From: Alnus glutinosa
Taxonomy: Eukaryota > Streptophyta > Magnoliopsida > Fagales > Betulaceae
Length of the DNA: 64,000 nucleotides
NCBI RefSeq assembly: GCF_958979055.1
Contig: NC_084886.1
Coordinates: forward strand, 11,146,654 to 11,210,653
Direction: 5' to 3'
Within the stretch, counting starts at the first letter, position 1, and each line of letters starts with the position of its first letter. Below, piece after piece: positions 1-9,918 of this stretch. The notes beneath the pieces are model-generated. The model saw only the letters and a program-made list of their open reading frames with translations. It had not been told where the DNA came from and ran no database searches. The translations under genes were made by a program, and so were the position numbers.

Positions 1-263
1 TTGTAATGGCCCAACCCGTTAGGGCTAAGTTTGTCAACTTGTTTTCACAAAAACACAAAGCATTATACGGTTTACTAGAGCAATTGACTAAATGCTGAAT
101 TAAACGCATGTTAAGAAAGAAGTGTCAAATTATAATTTTAGTAAATACGAAAACATGTGGTCTAAACTAACTAGTCGCTAGAGATGATACATAAAAGATA
201 AGTTATGTGCAAGCCTACTAATTTAAAATAAACATGCATTTCATGAGTTGGTCTTTAATGCTC

Positions 264-372
264 CTTTTTTTTTTTTACATGTCCACAAAAGAGGGGGGAA
301 GGGGATTCGAACTAGTGACCTCCGCTTCATGAGGCGTGGTCTCCAGTCGATTGAACTACCCCTTAGAAACAC
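264..372 (-). mobile_element. tRNA-derived SINE copy
   Basis: On the minus strand this holds a tRNA-like head with an A-box-like stretch (GTAGTTCAATCGACTGG) and a B-box (GTTCGAATCC), and an anticodon-like loop containing CAT as in Met tRNAs. A short body follows, then a poly(A) tail seen as the T run at 264-275. The same head recurs at 48381-48475 on the other strand, so this is a dispersed family and not a tRNA gene. No acceptor stem closes. The rest of 1-993 shows nothing I recognise. Confidence 0.6.
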
Positions 373-993
373 GGTTGAGCTACCCATTGCATTTCATGTG
401 GTCTCTAATGCTCTCTTACGTCTCCATCCCGGGCTCCTAATCCATGATGCTCAAAGCCTGAAAATAAAATATAGTAAAGGTAAACGAGAAAGGCTTAGTA
501 AGAAAATCTCCAACTGTAAAATCGGTTGAGTTAAATTCATTTTTATTAAAAAAAACACTTTATTCTTTAAAATCGCATGAACTCATAAATACTACTTAGA
601 TGATTTTCCGTACAACCTAAACGCCGGAAAATATTTTACTTATGCATCAAATAAATGAAATGACCATTTTAATATTTTTAGCAATTAGAATGACCAGGCA
701 CATGTTGGCTGTGTGTGTTGATAGTGTTGCTAGCTAATAGCTGAGGGCAGGGGTGAGACTTCCTTATAGTCCATGGATAGTTTCAAGCCTTCAAATTCGA
801 GGAAGAATCATTTCTAAGTCAAGAAACTTCAAAAACATTGTGTGTGTGTAAGAAGCATGCATGGTTGAATGAACACCATGCCTTTGCAGATCGAGAGGGA
901 ACTGACTTCATCATAATCTATAGAACTTCATTGAACATAAGCTTTGGACATCAAGCGAAAAGAGAAATACCAAAACCATTTCTCTTACCTTTC

Positions 994-2246
994 TTATTTT
1001 GGCCGAAGCTCAATGCCATGGACCACAAGGCCAGACTTACAGGGATCACATGCAGTATCCATCAAGCACATCTCCACCACGCTATCAACTTGGTCAGTGA
1101 AGAATTCTCCAATCTCAATCTCCATCCACATGTCCTCTCTCATGCTTGGAAGCCGTCCATCATATCCTTCTGGTGTATCTGGTAGCAAATGAGCATTGGT
1201 AGCATTCCTTTCATTCTCATATCTAATGGACAACTTAACTGGGTGGTGAAGATTATAGTTACGATCTGCAATAGCGTATGTAAAGTAGGCTCCATATTTT
1301 GTGTTTGGGGACAAGATTTGAGTCTCAATTCTACCTCGTATTCGAAGCCAATGCCCTAATCCAAGACGAGCCACCTCCGAGAATCTGCACGTTTCATACA
1401 ACCAAGAATATTACTGCTCTGTACAAAAAGGATAGACAAGCTAGCATGCACAAACACGCAAACAGAGCAGTAGATAGAGAGACCTGGACTGGGCTAAAAC
1501 TGGCATCTCAGCTGAAGAAATCCACTCCCAGAATGACGTGATTCTCCGTCCAATATTGATTATAGATAACTCCCTCGCTCCCAGCATGTAACACTTTTTC
1601 CCACTCAATTTATCAATTGCGAAGCTCTGTTCAATCACCATTCCAATTATTCAACAAACCAACAAAAAAAGGAGAGTAGGGATAGGAAAAGAGAGAATAG
1701 CTGACAAAAAAAAGTCACAAGTACATCACAAACACTCTCGGTTCAATAAAATTGAGACAATTTTAATAAAAATCAAACACATGAAGAACCATATTTCTTT
1801 TTGAGTGAGTGGCTATAAGAGAAGAGAAATTGCGAAAGATTCAAACCAATGACCACAGGTTCATGAGACATGACCCCAACCACATGCCCTGCCATTGGAT
1901 TTCATACGAACAACATTCAAGCATTTATTAAACTAGTGAGTTGTTGACTTTTGCTCACCCTGTTACCGTTGCCGATGAGGATGGGAGTATCGCATAGATG
2001 GAAATAAAGATCTTTCTTGGATAAGATATTCAAGGATGCTGATGACGATGGTCCCGGAGAAACCGATTCAGAAATGATCTGCTGATAATCCTGTGGCAGA
2101 AGCCTCTCCCACACGAGATCCGAACCTGCGGCTGATCTGAAGATCGGGGAGACTAGTGAAGCCCTGCAAGCATCGCGAGGGGATGTGAAGGAAATTATGG
2201 TGGCGATGCACTCTTCCGGCAGTACAGCACCGGTAGTAACATCCAT
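994..2246 (-). CDS. F-box protein of the PP2-B (phloem protein 2-like) type
   Basis: Three exons join in frame to 273 aa: 2246-1959, 1626-1484 and 1384-994. Introns are GT-AG; phases are 0 and 2. Exon 1 encodes an N-terminal F-box (about residues 8-50, starting LPEECIATIISF), the segment that docks on SKP1/ASK in SCF ubiquitin ligases. Exons 2-3 encode a PP2 domain (KCYMLGARELSI, then FSEVARL, then SIRYENERNATNAH and a C-terminal VVHGIELRPK). PP2 domains are lectin-like, so the expected role is an SCF substrate receptor, possibly for glycosylated targets. Length fits the family. Odd: the segment after WEWISS (residues about 127-140) is divergent and appears to carry a few extra residues before SRFSEVA. 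A SINE sits in intron 1. Family assignment is firm; substrate is unknown. Confidence 0.87.
1800..1905 (-). mobile_element. tRNA-derived SINE in intron 1 of the F-box gene
   Basis: Minus strand reads GGCAGGGCATGTGG, then a CTCATGA anticodon-like loop, then GGTTTGAATC as a B-box, followed by a pyrimidine-rich body. The layout matches the SINE heads at 264-372 and 48381-48475 but is more diverged. It lies wholly inside intron 1 (1627-1958), in the same orientation as the gene. Confidence 0.45.
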
Positions 2247-2325
2247 TTCTTTTCCTCTTTTTTTTCTTCCTGTTTGTGTATGAAAGATTGTGCTGGGTTT
2301 CCGTCGGTCAATGCACTTTTCATTT

Positions 2326-2327
<2 letters not shown>

Positions 2328-2366
<39 letters not shown>
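2328..2366. repeat. (TA)n microsatellite
   Basis: Uninterrupted TA dinucleotide run about 80 bp upstream of the F-box start codon. From here to the hAT element at 2993 the sequence is AT-rich with no recognisable gene. Confidence 0.9.
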
Positions 2367-2369
<3 letters not shown>

Positions 2370-2992
2370 ACTAATTACTGAATTTATTTCCCTACATGTA
2401 AATCCTTTGTATCTAATAGTTGATTTTAAAAAAAAGATCGTTAAAGTTGTATCAGAGTTATGCATAAGTTGTAAACGTATCATATCTCGTCCGAAAACTT
2501 TTCATATTTCCAGCCGTGTGCTCGGTTTTTTTATGCTTTTTTTTCTTCCTAATTAAAGTGGGAAAAAATGTTGTGATTTGGTTAGGTGCTGTAAAAAAAT
2601 TACAGTATACATGTTGGTTTTATCAATGATCCAAAATTAAATTTGAACCATCGAGTGAAATTACAGGACACATCTTATAATTTTTTAAAATCTAAGGTTC
2701 TTTTCCACTTTTGATCCGAATAGAAAAGAGAGTAGGACACCTCAAAAAAAGAATGGGTTTCCAACAATAATAGATCCAAAGCAAAAATTACAGTGCAAAA
2801 AATGAAACCAAATAATAAGAAATTGACTAAAAAAGGAGTTTTCCCCCTTTTTGACCCCGTCCCGCACCCTTGCGGATTCACAATTTCACACCCATAACCT
2901 GCTGAAAATCACTGGTATCTGTGCGGTGCGGTACGGGGCGGATTGTGCGGGTATCCCCGCACATTGCAACTCATCATCCCTTTCTCTCCCAG

Positions 2993-3755
2993 TAGGGCTG
3001 TATTCGAGCCGAGTCGAATCGAGTATTGAATGTTCAAGCTCGGCTCATTTAATTTTATTTCGAACACGAGTCGAATTCGAATTTATCATCGAACGAAATA
3101 TTCTGTTCAAGCTTGGCTCGTTTAATTTTATTTCGAATACGAGTCGAGCTCGATCTTATCACGAGCTGCTCAATTAACTTATTCATTTCTTATATAAAGT
3201 AAATATCATGATTGTTTATATTTTCATAAATCCATATTAATCATTAATTAATCAAGTCTTATTAAAATTTTATCATCTGAGTTCATTAAATAAATTAACT
3301 TGAATCTTAAATAATATAATCTCGAGTTTATATGTATGTATATAAATTTATTATGCACATACACAAATTACATGTGTGCACACAAACACATATAACCACA
3401 CATACTCACAAACACACTTATGTACACACAAATCTATAAAATTAAACTCACAACAATAATTCAAGCTATATCTATCATATTTGGATGATGATTCATTTTT
3501 ACTTAAGATGTTCTTATTACAAAATTAAAATAATACTAAGAAAAAATTGTAAAAATGAAATTATACGAGTTTATACAAGCTTATCCGAGTCTATCCGAAT
3601 CGAGCCGAGTTTATACGAGTATGTCTCGTTTAATATTCGAATATATTATTGTGTTCACGAACGGCTCATTTATTATTCAAGCCGAGACCGAATCGAGTTT
3701 AACCGAACCGAATCGAGCCGAGCTGACGAGTGGCCGAGCTCATCTTACACCCCTA
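2993..3755. mobile_element. Non-autonomous hAT-type transposon, 763 bp
   Basis: Flanked by a perfect 8-bp direct repeat TCTCCCAG at 2985-2992 and 3756-3763. Ends are imperfect inverted repeats: TAGGGCTGTATTCGAGC on the left and TAGGGGTGTAAGATGAGC read inward from the right. Subterminal zones are dense in GAGCCGAG/CGAATCGAG motifs in both orientations; the centre is AT-rich with no transposase. The 8-bp duplication and short TIR with a GGG core fit the hAT superfamily. Open frames over it are composed of the repeats and are not genes. Confidence 0.85.
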
Positions 3756-4397
3756 TCTCCCAGCATTGATTACGCCAAAGCTCAATGTTTCAGAAATTCA
3801 ACAAAGAAAAATTGTATAAACTACAAGTACACAAACAAAAAACCAGCCGAAAAAATAAAACCAAAACCTCATAATACCCACTCGGTGAAAGTGGAAAAAT
3901 CAAATAGAAAACCAACCCAATATTATATTCCCCTTAACCCACTTTCAATTCGGCCAGATAGAGAAACCCAAACAAACCAAAACAATCCATATATACAAAA
4001 ACTCATACCCAATCAGATAGCAACCTCAAAGAACTCTAAAACATCAACCCAATAACGCAGAGGTTTTGTGCGTGCAAGTTTAGCTCTTCCACATATAAAG
4101 TTTTAACCGTCGTATCTCGGTTGGGTGCGGCTGAATGGCTAGGTGTTTGGGTTTTCAATTTCAATGAAGAGTGAAGAGTGAAGAGGAATGAAGAATCTGG
4201 AAGATTTGGGGAGGGAGAAGAGTGAAGAGAAAATTTTAGAGTGCGGCGAATGGGTTAAATGTAGGGTTTTTTAATGTTTGTGTTTTATTTCAGCGGGGAA
4301 GGGCGGGTACCCGGAGTTTTTGAAAACTCCAACCCGCAACTGGCCCCGCCCCGCCATGCACGGATATATTATTTTTGGACATGTATCTGCATACAAT

Positions 4398-4600
4398 CAA
4401 CTAAAAATTGGGATTTTAGGGGCGGGACGGTGCTGGTGGGCGGGTTTTTGCTCACCTCTACTCTTGCTTATGTCGTACGTCTTTGGTATGTCTTCGGATG
4501 CTCACCTCAACTAAAAACCGGGATTTTAGGGACGGGGCAGTGCGGGTGGGAGGGTTTTTGCTCACCTCTACTCTTGGTTATGTCGTATGTCTTCGGTAAG
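4398..4600. repeat. 110-bp tandem duplication with hAT-like termini
   Basis: Two head-to-tail units, anchored by CAACTAAAAA at 4398 and 4508. Each carries GGGATTTTAGG and a GC-rich run and ends in GGGTTTTTGCTCACCTCTA, which resembles an element terminus followed by the same flank (CTCTTG). 3764-4397 is AT-rich then GC-rich repeat sequence (GCGGGTACCC, GCCCCGCCCCGCC) with no convincing gene. Confidence 0.6.
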
Positions 4601-4786
4601 CCTTCTCAAATCACCTTAACTAGCCGCCATTTTTCTTGATTTTCGTGCCAAAAATCTATAGGGCAGTGTCTTCATTTGATGCATTCCCTTTTAATTTCTA
4701 TTAACCCCAATTGATATGGTTGTTTTGGGGTTTATTGTTGTTGGGTTGCTCAACCTTTTTGTTATTGATCTTGCCTGTAGTTAGTT

Positions 4787-4789
<3 letters not shown>

Positions 4790-4839
<50 letters not shown>
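4790..4839. repeat. 50-nt poly(T) tract
   Basis: Continuous T run immediately 5' of the U5 promoter region. It could be the tail of a minus-strand retroposon or a slippage-expanded homopolymer; nothing adjacent decides between these. Confidence 0.9.
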
Positions 4840-4916
4840 CTATGTGTTTACATATATATAATTTTTTTAAAAAAAAGACAGAGCTAACACAGTAATAATT
4901 ATAACTTGGTGCTTTT

Positions 4917-4966
4917 GTCCCATATGGGAGAAATGCGAAAGACTAGTGTAAGATGATAGATATAAA
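4917..4966 (+). promoter_or_regulatory. Upstream sequence element and TATA box of the U5 snRNA gene
   Basis: GTCCCATATGG at 4917-4927 matches the plant snRNA upstream sequence element RTCCCACATCG at 9 of 11 positions. TATAAA lies at 4961-4966. The spacer is 33 nt, the spacing known to direct RNA polymerase II rather than III in plant snRNA genes. Start of transcription is inferred near 4997, about 35 nt past the TATA box. Confidence 0.75.
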
Positions 4967-4996
4967 CCACCCAACCATTTAGAAAGCAAATCACGC

Positions 4997-5120
4997 AGCC
5001 ATGCAGTGAGCACAGAGCGAACTATTCTTTCGCCTTTTACTAAAGAATACCGTGTGCTCGCCGCAAATAGTGGCATACGCCAATTTTTGGAGGGGTCTCT
5101 TCTGAAGTGGAAGCCCCTGA
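4997..5120 (+). ncRNA. U5: U5 spliceosomal snRNA gene
   Basis: The stem ATTCTTT/AAAGAAT (about 5024-5048) closes on the invariant U5 loop I, CGCCTTTTACT, whose U run holds the 5' and 3' exons during splicing. The lower stem pairs GAGCACA with TGTGCTC. A consensus Sm site AATTTTTGG is at 5082-5090, followed by a terminal hairpin (AGGGG at 5091-5095 pairing with CCCCT at 5114-5118). Length of about 122 nt is normal for U5. The 5' end is placed from promoter spacing, the 3' end from the hairpin; both could move a few nt. All functional elements look intact and a matching promoter is in place, so this is probably an active gene. Confidence 0.92.
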
Positions 5121-5590
5121 AATTAAATGTTGAATTATTTATGACTATTTGTGGGGTTTTAAATACCCTCAATGCAAAGTTGGTTGGGAAGACTAGAGGC
5201 AATAGTGCGAATGAAATGCAGTGGATTGAAGTTCTTCTATCCACACATTAAGGTGTATATGAAGGAGCAAATCTTGAGAAACGCAATCTTCTTTTAGTCC
5301 CCAAAGAATTGTTGGCTATCAAGAATCATGCACACTAAAAAGTTCATGCATGAATGAATAGTGAGAGAACGGTTGAAGAGAGTTAATGTCCATTTATGAT
5401 GAAAATCATGGATCCAAAAGAGATTGTCTTTCATTATGAAACTGTACCAAAAAGTGAAAGACTAATATCATGAATAGAAGTAACACGTGCTCTATAAACT
5501 TCAAGAAGACTATAAACATCAGCATTTATATGAAAGGACATGTCTATTTATGCATAGGAGCGAGCGCTTGGGAGTCTGGGACCAGGCGTT

Positions 5591-5644
5591 GTCCCACACT
5601 GCTTGAAATGTGAATAGTAGCGGACAGAGCTGCTACTACAAATA
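5591..5644 (+). promoter_or_regulatory. USE and TATA-like element upstream of the second U5-like locus
   Basis: GTCCCACACTG at 5591-5601 matches the plant upstream sequence element at 9 of 11 positions. TACAAATA at about 5637-5644 stands where the TATA box should be, about 35 nt downstream. The TATA is degenerate, so activity is uncertain. Confidence 0.5.
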
Positions 5645-5665
5645 CGGAATTTCAGTGGGTTACGG

Positions 5666-5750
5666 AGCCGTGCGGTGAGGACATGCCGTGTGCTCGCCGC
5701 AAACAGCCGCATATATACGCCTATTTTTGGAGGGGTATCTCCCCCCTAAA
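5666..5750 (+). pseudogene. U5-like snRNA locus lacking loop I
   Basis: Aligns with the intact U5 copy 670 bp upstream across the 5' end (AGCCGTGCGGTGAGGACA), the lower 3' strand (CCGTGTGCTCGCCGCAAA), the Sm site (ATTTTTGG at 5723-5730) and the terminal hairpin (AGGGG/CCCCT). About 35 nt covering the apical stem and the whole exon-aligning loop I is replaced by TG. The remaining arms can still pair as a short hairpin. Without loop I it cannot work as U5 in splicing, so it is called a pseudogene, but it keeps what is needed for Sm assembly. Confidence 0.75.
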
Positions 5751-6981
5751 TGGGAGTTTTCATATCGAAAAGATTTTAACTAATTAAGAGTTTGCCAAAG
5801 GGTTCAAAGTAATTAAAAATAACGTGAATGTTAGAAAGTGCAGCAGGTTGGTTTTGTATGGGGATTGAGGTGGGAGACTGCAACACAGAAACTCAAGAGA
5901 TTGCCCTCTTAGATTTTGATACTTAAATATTTCCACCAACTTTGGCAGTCTGATCGATCGGTGGCAGTGCCACCAGATGGGACATGAGTAGGATACGAGA
6001 AGCTTTTCTGATGTCCATTTATGTCACTAATACAAGTTCCTAAGCCAAAAAAAAAAAAAGAGTGTTAATTAATGGCTTGATCGAGGTCACAGCCCACGAA
6101 GGATAAATGCCCTTTTCCTTGCCACTTTTTCTTAGAGCGAGCAATGCTCAACCTTGTTGTGGGGAAAAAGCGAAGAGATCGAGCAAGTTTGGCACGTTAA
6201 GTCATCACTTGTCCTAACAATTTAAGTTATCGACACGTAGAATATTTAACTGAAATAAAGGTGAATTGTGCCGTCAGGGTTCATTGATCCTAAAAGTTTA
6301 AGCTAATAGAAATATATAAATTTAATAAATACTTTTAACAAAGTGTCCGAAAGCAATGAAGGAGAAAGTTCGGGCAATGCTTCCCTCATCTAACCATTAC
6401 TTCCTACCTCTAGCAATTAATTCTATGGTAAGAACAGTTGAAAGAATATGCCCCACTGTCCACCCAACATTAGAGCAAACTTTGAAATCAATTATTTACC
6501 TGTAGCTGTTCTTGTAAGTGAAGTTGAAAGGACAGGATATGATGGCTCTGAAGAGAAATTGATGACCGAGACTCTAGCGGTAGATTCCAATATTAATTGA
6601 AGAAGACAAAGGTACATGCTTCACAGCTATTACCATTATACTTAACCACATCAAATTTTACTTTCAGTCAGCTTTAGTATAGAGCATTTTTACCTTCTAC
6701 ACGAAATTTAAATGGACATGAAGCAGCCACCAATTATATAAATATAGTTTCTTATTTGTTTCTCAAATGCAGTCCTTGATGATAATTTCTTGTACCCCGC
6801 ATAATTCAAATGAACTAGAATTAAAACCAAAATCTGTTCTAAAGATATTAAAGCTGCACCAAATTCAAATAAACTAAAATCAAAACCAAATTAATCCCAT
6901 CCTAAAAATGACAGCCAAAATGAAAACGCCTACATGGAGAAGGGGGAAAAATGACTCTAGACCATAATATTGGTAGCCTCA
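5751..6981. other. Intergenic, no gene recognised
   Basis: AT-rich DNA between the U5 pair and the 3' end of the phosphatase gene, whose 3' UTR must lie in its right part. A stretch at about 6360-6600 is less AT-rich but has no sustained frame. No RNA gene or element ends were found. Confidence 0.5.
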
Positions 6982-8806
6982 CTATGCTTCTTCTTCTTCT
7001 TCTGGATAATAGTACCTATTATGCAACCAAAGATTATCAGCAACAACTGCATTGTTATCCTGGTTACGGTGCCAAGTATAGTAGGCATGAGTCCGATTTT
7101 TAATCTCGAGAATCGCATGCCCGAAGCTTGCTTCCCGAAATACAGAATAACTTGGTGGTGGCTCAGTAAAACTGCAGAAAACAAAAGTGATGCAGTAATG
7201 AGTAGGAAGACATTGGTACTACCCAATTTTAGTTTAGTGGGTGATAGAAATTATTTAAGGTAAAATCAATGAGTCACCTCTTAGCAAGGCCTTCAATGTT
7301 ACCACCATCACCAATAGTAATGTATACTGGTGCAGAAGGGTCCTTCACTGGAGCGCTCAGTCCATCTGTTATGTTGTATTTAATGTTCGATATTCTCTCC
7401 TGTAAAAATTGAAAACGATTTAGGAAAATTAAGTTAATGATTTATTAGAATTTTAACAAAATGTTGTAAGCTAGAGTGAATGAGAACAAAAAGCTTACTG
7501 TTCGTTCATAGGCATGAACATGACCAGCAAAAACAACATCCACTTTGTTTTTAACAAACCAGGATTCAAACTGCACTCTCATGCTTTCTCCTTCCATGTA
7601 GTGGTAGTTGTTACTGTTATACCATGGTGAGTGAACAAGAACAATAAGCCACGGCGTCTCAGCTCGGTTAACCTTGGAGAACTCATTTTCGAGCCATGCG
7701 TATTGAGGAGTGTATGTACCTATATAGAACAGGAAACACCAAACTATCGTCAGGCCCGCTCTGTTTCTAACATTATTTACTCCTTAGTATGAGATGTTGA
7801 AAGGAAATTTTCATACCATATGCTGAGTAAGAAGACAACACAATGATGTATGCAGATGCACGCTTAATGGAATACCAGAGTGGGGATGTACTCTGTGATG
7901 CCTTGTAGGGTACGTGGTACCTATTCAAATATGGCTTGAAAGGAACATCTTCTTCCTGAAATTACACGAAAATCATGAACATGTTAATGCCATCAAGGAA
8001 GTCAAGGTAATCTAAATGACAATATCATTGTGACAACTAATTATTTATTCCAAAAGGAAGAACAAATGTGGGAGATTTCTTATTAATTACAATCTCTGGA
8101 GCAAAATCAATTTCATGATTGCCAGCAGTCCAAACCCATGATTGATATGCAGCACTCTTCTCAATGAAGCGGCCAAATGTATCCCATCTCACATTGTCAT
8201 GGTACGGATGATCATCTGCATAAGAAAGATCACCCACATACAACACAGCCTGCCCTTTCGGGTTAGACACATAATGCTGAAGCGTCTGATAAGAATCATG
8301 TGTTTGTCCCAAATCACCTGAAGATCGGAGTCATATTGCATCATATATTTTGCTTGGTTCCAAAATTATATATATATAGCACTTCAATATTTAAACAATT
8401 TAGTGTATACCATTAGAAACAATATATATATAGACTAAAAAATTAAAGTGTCCCCACCTTCTACTGTCCAAGATCCTGGAGACCATTAGGACCACATAAT
8501 ATCAAAATATGATATTAATTTGTTTGTTATTTTTTAGTAGTGTGGGGATTAATCAACAATAACTGATCTGTTGGTCCCGTATATGCATATATTTATAAAT
8601 CAATACTTTAGTTCTGATGCAAATTGTTGGTACAGACCTATAATGCCAAATGTGTATGGAACGTTTGGCCCTACTTTGGGAGGAGTTGTGAAGGAAAATC
8701 GCCGGGTTACATTGCCAGTCCCAAGCTCATAAAAGTACTGAGTGTCAAACTACAAACAAAAAACAATCATGTTGATCAGTTTGGTTCAAGGATTTGATAT
8801 ATGCTT

Positions 8807-8852
<46 letters not shown>

Positions 8853-9631
8853 ATGCTTAATTAACCTTAAGATTTTTAATGGTGGCATGATGTAGGTTGC
8901 CAGAACAATAATTATAGAATTTATAAGTTGTGATCGAGGAATGAGCCTTGCGCTTCTTTTTGTGTTTGGATTCTGCCGCCCAATAAACCACATAGTCAGG
9001 GTGTCGTAGTAACGGTGTAACCCACGAAACAATAACGGCTCGACCAACAAGATCCCCTTGTGTTATATGAACCTGCACATACGTATATATATAGCAAATA
9101 TTAACAAACAAGTGGCACAATGGCAAATATTTAACATGAAACCCCATATCCTTAAGGCTTATCCTCTAGTATATGACTTTTTGCTTGGTGCCATTATAAA
9201 TATTTATGGGTCTTAAATTGAAAAGATTGTAAGATCCCAAGTGCAAATCAATAATATTTTGCAGGCCAAGTAGAAGCTTTTCCCTACCCAGTTTGTCGAT
9301 TCAATTCAAATTGGACTCCGCAGTAAAATAGTAAAGAGAAATGCTAGAATTCCCAAAAAAAAAAATTTAAAAATTTTGTTTCCAAATAATGTGTCACAAT
9401 CTCATGAAATTGTGACGTATTTCTCAAAATGATAGATCACATGAGATTGTGACACATCATTTGGGAATCAAATTTTGAAAAAATTTTTTGAGATGTGTAG
9501 CATTTCCCAATAGTAAAACCCAGTGGAAATTAAGTAAGAAACATTACATAACAAACAAATTCTAATGAATCTCAATTTGCTTTCAAATGACTGTAAGTGT
9601 ACCAACATTGCTTACTCATATAAAATTTTTT

Positions 9632-9673
<42 letters not shown>

Positions 9674-9918
9674 CAGACAGCAAAAATAAAAACCAAACAG
9701 TATATAAAGCATGCATATTGAGATTAACACAAGAAGTTTATGGGAAGGGTTTAAACCTGTTCGGGTGCATTGTATCCTGGTGGAGGAGGAAAAGCTTCTA
9801 ACGGCATATCTACAGATGCATAAGGTTTTCTTACATAACTACTTGTAATACCTCCATTGCAGACGCCAATGATGTTGATCAGCAAAGCAAACAAGACTGG
9901 TACCAAGAATAATTCCAT
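6982..9918 (-). CDS. PAP: Purple acid phosphatase, secreted
   Basis: Eight exons close in frame to 459 aa: 9918-9757, 9072-8866, 8749-8638, 8317-8091, 7955-7817, 7719-7499, 7399-7278, 7171-6982. It starts with a signal peptide (hydrophobic core [14 protein letters not shown]), then a fibronectin-like N-terminal domain and the metallophosphatase domain. All five metal-binding motifs are present: GDLG (D162), GDLSY (D190, Y193), GNHE (N227), VLVH (H312) and GHVH (H349, H351). These give the seven ligands of the Fe(III)-metal(II) centre, and the spacing equals kidney-bean PAP at an offset of 26-27. The enzyme hydrolyses phosphomonoesters, typically in the apoplast or vacuole during phosphate scavenging. 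The GDGGNIEG motif and Ser371 suggest a PAP6/PAP25-like branch. Intron 1 (684 nt) carries a MITE. The C-terminus ends in a run of Glu. Confidence 0.94.
8810..8848. repeat. (TA)n microsatellite in a PAP intron
   Basis: TA run in the intron between exons 2 and 3 (8750-8865), only about 20 nt from the exon 2 donor site. Confidence 0.9.
9336..9508. mobile_element. Mutator-type MITE, 173 bp, in PAP intron 1
   Basis: Flanked by a perfect 9-bp direct repeat AATAGTAAA (9327-9335 and 9509-9517). Termini are inverted: GAGAAATGCTA on the left, GGGAAATGCTA inward from the right, and the whole element is nearly palindromic around TGTCACAATCTCATG. The 9-bp target duplication is typical of Mutator-like elements. 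A sister copy is at 21399-21574. Confidence 0.85.
9637..9670. repeat. (TA)n microsatellite in PAP intron 1
   Basis: TA dinucleotide run about 90 bp inside intron 1 from exon 1. Confidence 0.9.

Noticed and set aside
3555..4055. 166-aa plus-strand open frame
   Set aside because: Its first half is the terminal repeat array of the hAT element and the rest is low-complexity Lys/Asn/Thr. No domain, and the frame crosses the element border.
4867..5251. Open frames on both strands over the U5 gene (125 aa minus, 81 aa plus)
   Set aside because: They cover a clear structural RNA with loop I, Sm site and promoter, and match no protein family.
8745..9147. Minus-strand open frames overlapping PAP exon 2 in other frames
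   Set aside because: They run into the TA microsatellite or intron. The spliced PAP frame explains the conserved residues.
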